Positions 35,626-41,340 of a DNA stretch of 41,340 nt are shown here, one piece after another. The translations under genes were made by a program, and so were the position numbers. Each line of letters opens with the position of its first letter. Positions within the stretch are counted from its first letter, which is position 1. This stretch comes from Fidelibacterota bacterium (GTDB taxonomy: Bacteria > Fidelibacterota > Marinisomatia > Marinisomatales > Marinisomataceae), in NCBI GenBank assembly GCA_029253045.1, contig JAQXAG010000075.1, forward strand, positions 1 to 41,340, given 5' to 3'. The notes below the pieces were generated by a model. That model was not told where the DNA came from and searched no databases. It saw nothing but the letters and a program-made list of their open reading frames with translations.

Positions 35626-37086
35626 CTAATATGCTTTAGCAAAAACAACAAGATGCTTCGCTGGCTCACCAGAGAAAATACATTTCAAATTTGGGTCATT
35701 TACATCTTCTAAGATACAACGAATAGTAGCCTTTGTTTGTTCTTTAACTTTGAGCTCTGAAGCATCAGATCCATCCCAGTAAGCTTTTATAAAACAGTTT
35801 TCTTTTGATAATAATTTTTTGAACTCATTGTAGTCATTTAATTCAAACGTATTTTCTTCTAAGAAGATATTTGCAGAATCATACATGGCTTTTTGAATGT
35901 CTTCAAGGGTTGATGTAAGCGTATTTAACGACTTGATCGGCATTTCTTGCTTTTCTCCTGTATCTCTTCGACAAACTGTTACATTTCCACTCTTAAATTC
36001 TTTCAAACCAACGTCAATGCGTAATGGTGCACCTTTTAATTCCCAATTATTGAACTTAAATCCAGGACTATTATTTGAGCTATCTATTGAACATCGAATA
36101 TTGCTTTCCTTTAACATGCTATGTACTGTATCAACATAGTTATCAAATTTTTTCTTCTCTTCATTCTTGGGATTAATAGGGATGATTACTACTTGATGAG
36201 GGGCAATTCTGGGAGGAATTTTTAATCCTTTATCATCGCCATGCACCATGATTAATGCACCTATCATACGCGTGCTCACTCCCCAACTTGTTGCAAAAAC
36301 AGGTTGTTCTTTATTTTCTTTACTTTGAAATTTTACATCAAATGCTGTACCAAAATTTGTACCTAAATAATGTGATGTACCCGCTTGTAGTGCTTTTTTA
36401 TCTCTCATCATCGTTTCAATAGAATAGGTTTCATCTGCACCAGCAAATCTTTCCATATTAGATTTTCTACCAATCATTGTTGGTATAGCAAGGTGGTCTT
36501 CAAATAACGATTTATACATATCAACAATCATCAGCGTTTCTTTTATTGCTTCTTCTTTTGTAGCATGCGCCGTATGGCCTTCTTGCCATAAAAATTCTGA
36601 TGTTCTTAAAAATAGCCTTGTGCGCATTTCCCAACGTACTACATTGGCCCATTGATTTATTTTAATAGGCAGGTCTCTATATGATGTCACCCACTTTTTA
36701 AACATGTGCCAAATAATTGTTTCGGAAGTTGGACGTACGATAATTTCTTCTTCTAATTTAGAGCTAGGATCTACAGTCAATATTCCATCTTCAGAAACTA
36801 GTTTTGAGTGCGTTACAACCGCACACTCTTTAGCAAACCCTTCAACATGTTTCGCTTCTTTTTCTAAAAAGCTTTTTGGAATAAAGAGTGGGAAATAAGC
36901 ATTTTCATGTCCGGTCTCTTCAATCATGTTATTTAAAACGCGCTTCACATTTCCCCAAAGTGAATATCCATACGGTTTGATTACCATTGTTCCTTTCACC
37001 GGTCCATAGTCTGCAAGGTCTGCTTCAAGGATAACGTCGGTGTACCATTTAGAGAAGTTTTCTGATTGTTTAGTTATTTTAGCCAT
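35626..37086 (-). CDS. proS: Prolyl-tRNA synthetase, type 3 (archaeal/eukaryal-like)
   Basis: Class II synthetase that charges tRNA-Pro. The 486-residue protein starts MAKITKQSENFSKWYTDVI and has GTMVIKPYGYSLW. Motif 2 is in RWEMRTRLFLRTSEFLWQEG and motif 3 in HGDDKGLKIPPRIAP. An anticodon-binding domain follows, then a C-terminal extension ending in AKAY, a terminal tyrosine typical of this type. It lacks the 180-residue editing insertion of the E. coli type, as expected for ProS type 3. It is divergent from mgtE by 56 bases and heads the proS-propeller-recO operon. Confidence 0.96.
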   Translation of the reverse strand: MAKITKQSENFSKWYTDVILEADLADYGPVKGTMVIKPYGYSLWGNVKRVLNNMIEETGHENAYFPLFIPKSFLEKEAKHVEGFAKECAVVTHSKLVSEDGILTVDPSSKLEEEIIVRPTSETIIWHMFKKWVTSYRDLPIKINQWANVVRWEMRTRLFLRTSEFLWQEGHTAHATKEEAIKETLMIVDMYKSLFEDHLAIPTMIGRKSNMERFAGADETYSIETMMRDKKALQAGTSHYLGTNFGTAFDVKFQSKENKEQPVFATSWGVSTRMIGALIMVHGDDKGLKIPPRIAPHQVVIIPINPKNEEKKKFDNYVDTVHSMLKESNIRCSIDSSNNSPGFKFNNWELKGAPLRIDVGLKEFKSGNVTVCRRDTGEKQEMPIKSLNTLTSTLEDIQKAMYDSANIFLEENTFELNDYNEFKKLLSKENCFIKAYWDGSDASELKVKEQTKATIRCILEDVNDPNLKCIFSGEPAKHLVVFAKAY

Positions 37087-37142
37087 TTACTTAATCTTTA
37101 AATTGTTATAAAGTAGAGTTAATTTATACAAAATCCAATACA

Positions 37143-38510
37143 ATGAAAAAAGCAATATTTTCCACTGAAATTTCTTTATTAAGAAGAACAATACAAAGGC
37201 TTTTAAGAAGAAAAGCTAACGCAAACTTAACAAAGATATTACGCAAAACACATCCTGCAGATGTAGCTCTTCTTATGAGAGGATTTAACAGCTCTGAACA
37301 AAAGACTATTTTCAATCTATGCCCGACTTTTAATCATAGAGCTAAAGTTCTTGAAGAATTAGATGAGTCATTAATTGAAAATATGCTTGTTGATGAAAGC
37401 TCTATTAATATTTCTAAAATGTTTGTTTATTTAGATACAAATGATCAGGCTGCAATTATTAGCATGTTTCCAGAGGAAAAACAAAAAGAAATTTTAAAGA
37501 AAATTGAGGTGGAAGACTTAGAGGACGTAGAAGAAATTATGTCTTACCCAGATGATAGTGCTGGTAGTATTATGACTAAAGAAACATTCACTCTCAATCA
37601 AAATACAACGATTAAAGAGGCCATTAAAAAACTACAGTCCTTCCCAGAAAACGATAAAATATTTTATGTTTACGTCTTAGACGATAAGGAAAAGTTAGTG
37701 GGGGTCATATCTTTAAGAAATTTAGTAACCTCTAATAATACTACTAAGTTAAAAGATATGATGATAAAAGATATCCATGCTGCAACATCAGAAACTGATC
37801 AAGAAGAGGTTGCTAAAACTGTTGCACAGTATAATTATCTAGCGCTTCCTGTTGTAAATAGACAAAATAAATTTTTAGGTATTGTTACCATAGATGACGT
37901 AGTAGATATTATTAGAGAAGAAGCATCGGAAGATTTCTTACAAATGGCTGGTGTAGGAAAGGATAGAGAAATTTTATTAAAATCCCCTATTGAGAACGCA
38001 CAATCAAGAGCTCCTTGGATTTTTGCAAGCTTGATTGGGGGCGTTTGTGCTGCAGCTATTATTGGTTACTTTGACTACCTAATAAAAGAAATGATAGTTT
38101 TGGCTTCCTTCATTCCAGTTATTATTGGGATTGGAGGTAATATTGGCACACAATCATCTACTATTATTGTCCGTGGGTTGGCCACTGGAAGAGTTGATGT
38201 TGGCAATACTTTTCCTCTTATAGTAAAAGAAATTATTGTAGGTGCGATTTTAGGGATCGGTTATGGTATATTGGTTGGTGCAACTTCTGAATTAATAACC
38301 GGAATACAGTTAGAAAATCTTGGTGTGGTGATAGGGCTAAGCATTGCTTGTTCTATGACAATTGCTACTGCGGTAGGAGCTAGCGTACCACTAATACTAA
38401 AGAAATTGAATTTCGATCCAGCAATTTCAACCGGTCCATTTGTAACTACAGCTATTGATATTTTGGGCGTAGCGCTATATTTTATCATTGCTTCACTAAT
38501 ATTGTTATAG
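37143..38510 (+). CDS. mgtE: Magnesium transporter MgtE
   Basis: A Mg2+ channel of the inner membrane gated by cytoplasmic magnesium. The 455-residue protein has the full set of domains. An N-terminal helical superhelix (about 20-130) includes LRKTHPADVALLM. Two CBS domains (about 135-260) start at MSYPDDSAGSIMT and end at GIVTIDDVVDII. A plug helix and five membrane helices follow. The pore signature GIGGNIGTQSSTIIVRGLA is intact. The 56-base upstream gap is too small for an M-box riboswitch. Its TAG shares a base with the GTG of the next gene. Confidence 0.96.
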   Translation: MKKAIFSTEISLLRRTIQRLLRRKANANLTKILRKTHPADVALLMRGFNSSEQKTIFNLCPTFNHRAKVLEELDESLIENMLVDESSINISKMFVYLDTNDQAAIISMFPEEKQKEILKKIEVEDLEDVEEIMSYPDDSAGSIMTKETFTLNQNTTIKEAIKKLQSFPENDKIFYVYVLDDKEKLVGVISLRNLVTSNNTTKLKDMMIKDIHAATSETDQEEVAKTVAQYNYLALPVVNRQNKFLGIVTIDDVVDIIREEASEDFLQMAGVGKDREILLKSPIENAQSRAPWIFASLIGGVCAAAIIGYFDYLIKEMIVLASFIPVIIGIGGNIGTQSSTIIVRGLATGRVDVGNTFPLIVKEIIVGAILGIGYGILVGATSELITGIQLENLGVVIGLSIACSMTIATAVGASVPLILKKLNFDPAISTGPFVTTAIDILGVALYFIIASLILL

Positions 38511-39064
38511 TGTTGAAATTCACTCATAAAATAAATTATCTACTTATATTTTTGACTATTAATGGTCTTACTGTCGCACAATCTAAACAGTATGATATCT
38601 ATTTATATGATTCTATTAAGGGAATGACCCTATCTATAGATAGCACAACTCTCACAGTGAAAACGCTCAACTTTGGAAAATTTTTAATTGAAGATGATTT
38701 AGAATTTGTAGATCAAAACTTGGAAAGAAAAAAAAATCTAATTAATAGGTTATTGCTAAACCCTGAAATTGACATTGTTGATGCTAAGTGGGAAGATTCA
38801 GTTGAGCTCTTAGATGGCCAAGAAGTTAAAATAAGATTTTTATATGCCAAGGAAGATACGTTGGATTATAATAAAACTGAAAAAAGGGCTTTATTGTACA
38901 GGCTTGACATTAAAAGTGAGGAAGAAAAAGCTTCAGATAAATCAAATCCGCTTAATTTAGCGGTGATGAATAGCTCAATAATAAAAATATGGATTGATGA
39001 AGAGAGTAGAAGTATGCTTAAATTAAGTCTGATGTATAACGGAATATTATATACTATTAAATGA
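38510..39064 (+). CDS. Unknown exported protein, 184 residues
   Basis: I do not recognise this protein. Residues 1 to about 23 form a signal peptide with likely cleavage after LTVA (before QSKQY). The mature part is rich in beta-forming segments (YDIYLYDSIKGMTLSIDSTT; SRSMLKLSLMYNGILYTIK) with a charged middle. It may be a small periplasmic or outer-membrane-associated protein. The start is GTG at 38510, overlapping the mgtE stop (TAGTG), with TTG at 38513 as alternative. It overlaps the M23 lipoprotein by ATGA, so the three genes form one operon. Confidence 0.72.
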   Translation: MLKFTHKINYLLIFLTINGLTVAQSKQYDIYLYDSIKGMTLSIDSTTLTVKTLNFGKFLIEDDLEFVDQNLERKKNLINRLLLNPEIDIVDAKWEDSVELLDGQEVKIRFLYAKEDTLDYNKTEKRALLYRLDIKSEEEKASDKSNPLNLAVMNSSIIKIWIDEESRSMLKLSLMYNGILYTIK

Positions 39065-39792
39065 CAATGAATATTAAAAATTACCTGGGCGTCATGTTGG
39101 CATTAAGTGCATGTGCTGCACCTACTACATCAATAGACTTAGAGTCAGAACAGCTACTATCAAAAGAAAACTTTTTATTTTATATAGATGAAACAACTAA
39201 CCTGCATTATTCAGAACTATTAACTACAATTCAATTGCCTTCGGAAGATTATGTTGTTCCATCAATATTAAATTTGCTCCCAAATGCTAGTAGAGATTAT
39301 CGATCGGGTACTCATGCAGGTATTGATTTTTCAGTTCCACTAAATGGGCCCATAGCAGCTGTTTATGATGGTATTATTATAAGGAGTAACCCTCAGCATA
39401 GTGATGTTGATATTGACACATATAACGCCCTTCTAGCTACCTCTGAAGGATTAGGCAAGACTCCTGATGATATTTATCATTTTATATTACTTGGAAAGTC
39501 AATTGTTATTGATCATGGGTATTCTATTACTTCTAAATTTAGAACTATCAGTGTATATGCGCATCTGTCTAAGATTGCAGAAAATATTGTACCTGGGACC
39601 AAAGTGGAGAAAGGTATGCTAATTGGTTTTTCTGGCAATACTGGTACATCAGATGGAGCGCTTAGGAATGAAAAAGGTGCACACCTACATTGGGAAATGC
39701 ATTTTGATGATGAGTCTGGTAGATATTTTTTAGGACAGAACATTCCATCTAACTACTTACAAAACAATATTGAATTATTGTTTGATCAATAG
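39061..39792 (+). CDS. M23-family peptidase lipoprotein
   Basis: A 243-residue LytM-type zinc endopeptidase that would cut peptidoglycan cross-links or act on another envelope target. The lipoprotein signal ends LALSAC (Cys18). The catalytic domain has the full zinc set: His85 and Asp89 in THAGIDFSVP, and His208 and His210 in GAHLHWEMHF. His168 is in VYAHLS, and the conserved VEKGMLIGFSGNTG loop is present. A spacer of about 30 residues at 112-140 is longer than usual between the first two strands. All residues needed for activity are present, unlike degenerate EnvC/NlpD-type activators. Confidence 0.9.
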   Translation: MTMNIKNYLGVMLALSACAAPTTSIDLESEQLLSKENFLFYIDETTNLHYSELLTTIQLPSEDYVVPSILNLLPNASRDYRSGTHAGIDFSVPLNGPIAAVYDGIIIRSNPQHSDVDIDTYNALLATSEGLGKTPDDIYHFILLGKSIVIDHGYSITSKFRTISVYAHLSKIAENIVPGTKVEKGMLIGFSGNTGTSDGALRNEKGAHLHWEMHFDDESGRYFLGQNIPSNYLQNNIELLFDQ

Positions 39793-39821
39793 TTTGCTTT
39801 CATAACATATCTTATAAATAA

Positions 39822-39847
39822 AAAGGGGCTCTAAAAAGAGCCCCTTT
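39822..39847. terminator. Convergent intrinsic terminator
   Basis: AAAGGGGCTCT (39822-39832), loop AAAA, AGAGCCCCTTT (39837-39847): an 11-bp perfect stem in the 80-base gap between convergent genes. The tail is TTTTTATTT on minus and TTTC on plus, so it serves the PorV-like gene best and can also end the mgtE operon. Confidence 0.8.
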
Positions 39848-39872
39848 CAATTTGAATCCTTAACTCAACAGT

Positions 39873-40928
39873 TTAGAAATCAAAGGTAACTTGCATAGTG
39901 CTGTGATCATCGAAGTATTCGTTCGCTGTTCTCATAGCATATGAAACATGCATTGTGTAGTCACCTACTGGCACTGTTACACCTGCACCCATTGAAGCTC
40001 CCCAATTGGTTCCGCTCCACTCTTCCCAGTCAGCGTCTGAAACGTCAGCTGGTTGTGAGTCATCACCTACAGTCATTACTGTAGCTGCACCCACCCAAGC
40101 ACTACCTAACATATACTTAGCACCAAATGCTAAAGTATTTGATTGGTATGAGTGATTAGTGAAAGTTGTGCTCACATCTAAGTTGTTAAGCAATGAGTAG
40201 GTTGCAGAAAGATCTAGACTTGTTGGCAGAGCAAAGTTGTCTGCAACAATTCTAAATGTTTCAGATGATGAACCTGATTCAGCTCCCTCTGGTGTGAGGT
40301 TCTGATCAAGGTTAATACCATCATAATGCATTCTACTACCAACATTTTTCATTGCAACACCTACTGTTAGTGGTTGGTCAGGGAACTTGTATTGGACACC
40401 TACGTCAAATGCAAATCCTGTTGCAGATGTTTCTTCGATTGTCTCAGAAACCATCTTTGTTGCAACACCAACATTAACACGGTCAGAGAATGCTTTCGCA
40501 AACCCTGCTGTTGCTGTGAAAAAACTAGGAGAGAATGTTTGACCATCTCCCTCAGGAGCAAATGCAGTAGTTTTTGGGATATCACCAAAGTCTAATGACT
40601 TTAATGTCATTCCAAATGTTCCTGTTTCGCCCATCGCTATAACCATACCTGCATACATCACGTCGATGTCTGCAATGTAAGATGTAGTTGAAACTGTTCC
40701 TTGTAAACCAGAGTTGTGTCTTGCTAGACCAGCTACATTAGTAAATAATGCATCTATTCCAGCTACGGTACCAACGTTCGTTCCGCTAAGAGCTACTGTC
40801 TCAGTACCTACCGGGATAAGAAGCTGTGAGGCACCAGCGGTACCCTGTGATCTTACCGTACCAGCAGTTAGTGCTGAAACCAACACTGCGCATCCAAGGA
40901 AGATTTTAAATGTATTTTTCATTTTCAT
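39873..40928 (-). CDS. PorV/PorQ-family outer-membrane protein
   Basis: A 351-residue beta-barrel protein with a signal peptide (cleavage near residue 27, after VRSQ). It opens with the family's N-terminal pattern: AGASQLLIPVGTETVALSG, then IDALFTNVAGLA, equivalent to A-x-Y-x-N-PAGLA in PorV/PorQ/UPF0164 proteins. The rest is alternating beta strands ending in aromatic STMQVTFDF, a typical outer-membrane C-terminus. PorV is the shuttle of the type IX secretion system in Bacteroidota; in this lineage the role is inferred. A strong AAGGAGA precedes the ATG at 40928 by only 2-3 bases, so the in-frame ATG at 40922 may be the true start. It follows the exported protein gene after 13 bases. Confidence 0.88.
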   Translation of the reverse strand: MKMKNTFKIFLGCAVLVSALTAGTVRSQGTAGASQLLIPVGTETVALSGTNVGTVAGIDALFTNVAGLARHNSGLQGTVSTTSYIADIDVMYAGMVIAMGETGTFGMTLKSLDFGDIPKTTAFAPEGDGQTFSPSFFTATAGFAKAFSDRVNVGVATKMVSETIEETSATGFAFDVGVQYKFPDQPLTVGVAMKNVGSRMHYDGINLDQNLTPEGAESGSSSETFRIVADNFALPTSLDLSATYSLLNNLDVSTTFTNHSYQSNTLAFGAKYMLGSAWVGAATVMTVGDDSQPADVSDADWEEWSGTNWGASMGAGVTVPVGDYTMHVSYAMRTANEYFDDHSTMQVTFDF

Positions 40929-40941
40929 ATTCTCCTTTTCC

Positions 40942-41340
40942 TTAATAAACGTCTAGACGTTGTTCTGGTTGAATTACAGCTAACTTCAGGATTTTATCTC
41001 CGTGGTTAGTCTCTACGTGTGCCACATACATTCCACTAGCAACAGGTAATTCGAAGTTATTCTTCATATCCCATGTTGCATGTTGTGATGCTGTATCATT
41101 GTGGTGAATTGTTCTTACTAAGGTACCATCAAGTGCAAAGATACGAATTGTCGCAGGACCTTCTTCAGGTAAGTGACTAAACATCACTCTACGATCAAGC
41201 GCATCACGCTCTTCTGGGTTATATCCGTAATAAGGGTTTGGCCATACTGAAATACGATCTGGATCGAACGCATTAGCCATCATACCTAATCCTTCAGTAG
41301 TAAACGTAAACGTGTCTGCTGATGAATTTGGTTTACTCAT
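40942..41340 (-). CDS. C-terminal part of a large exported protein with sorting/FlgD-like module (5' end beyond right edge)
   Basis: Reading from the right edge, 132 residues end at TAA 40944-40942. The last 100 residues contain ISVWPNPYYGYNPEE, RVMFSHLPEEGPATIRIFAL, TWDMKNNFELPVASGMYVAH and DKILKLAVIQ. This layout (PNP motif, FxxLP, I-x-I-F-x-L-x-G, SGxY, K-L-x-V) is that of C-terminal FlgD-like/type IX sorting modules seen at the ends of long secreted proteins. The ATG that happens to sit at the window edge is almost surely internal. The 13-base gap to the PorV-like gene suggests one transcript. Confidence 0.82.
   Translation of the reverse strand: MSKPNSSADTFTFTTEGLGMMANAFDPDRISVWPNPYYGYNPEERDALDRRVMFSHLPEEGPATIRIFALDGTLVRTIHHNDTASQHATWDMKNNFELPVASGMYVAHVETNHGDKILKLAVIQPEQRLDVY

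Noticed and set aside
37087-37142. M-box magnesium riboswitch before mgtE
   Set aside because: The divergent gap is 56 bases, too short for an M-box, and no matching core is seen.
41338-41340. ATG at the right edge as the true start of the 132-residue protein
   Set aside because: The protein has only a C-terminal module and no signal peptide, so the ATG is almost surely internal to a longer gene.
1-41340. CRISPR arrays, insertion sequences, prophage
   Set aside because: No periodic direct repeats, transposase motifs or phage structural genes were seen on either strand.

Overview
The window is a gene-dense, strongly A+T-rich bacterial chromosome segment made mostly of housekeeping genes with gaps of a few bases or overlapping start and stop codons. 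The best lineage guess is the FCB superphylum, most likely Candidatus Marinimicrobia (SAR406). The reasons are a PorV/PorQ-type outer-membrane protein next to a protein ending in a type IX-style sorting/FlgD-like module with a 'PNPYYGYNPEE' motif, patchy Shine-Dalgarno use, a type 3 (archaeal/eukaryal-like) ProRS, zinc-free type B L31, and a stand-alone GlmU-like nucleotidyltransferase. This placement is inference from protein style, not a phylogeny. No insertion sequence, prophage or CRISPR array was seen.

Layout. 1-91 (-): start of a PfkB-family sugar kinase, divergent from a tight plus-strand operon at 125-6315 (mnmA, GlmU-like nucleotidyltransferase, LytR_C protein, rsfS, argS, Tat-exported flavin amine oxidase lipoprotein, glycerophosphodiesterase). 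6324-6984: tmRNA (ssrA, -), a bidirectional terminator-like hairpin and tRNA-Lys(UUU) (+). 7013-9829 (+): gcvP. 9830-31454 (-): a roughly 21.6-kb collinear block read right to left: cell-wall amidase, folC, rho, aminotransferase, rpmE2, prfA, prmC, dnaE, B12-binding domain protein, TPR protein, M24 peptidase, lipoprotein, ligA, ABC ATPase and permease, carA, carB. 31541-32046 (-): two small paralogous membrane proteins with their own promoter, leader and terminator. 32325-33896 (+): eno and an FtsB/DivIC-like protein. 33897-37086 (-): recO, a beta-propeller protein and proS. 37143-39792 (+): mgtE, an unknown exported protein and an M23-peptidase lipoprotein. 39873-41340 (-): a PorV-like outer-membrane protein and the 3' end of a large exported protein.

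Most of the genes serve translation (tRNA thiolation, ArgRS, ProRS, RsfS, RF1 and its methylase, L31, tmRNA, tRNA-Lys), DNA replication and repair (DnaE, LigA, RecO), carbamoyl phosphate, folate and glycine one-carbon metabolism, glycolysis, and envelope building or division.

The part I find most likely to be undescribed is 31541-32217. Two 68- and 70-residue hydrophobic proteins align end to end without a gap at 20 identical positions. Both have near-perfect Shine-Dalgarno sites in a region where most genes have weak ones. They lie behind a good sigma70-type promoter and a leader that contains an inverted repeat and a complete intrinsic terminator before the first start codon. I do not recognise the family and assign it no function.
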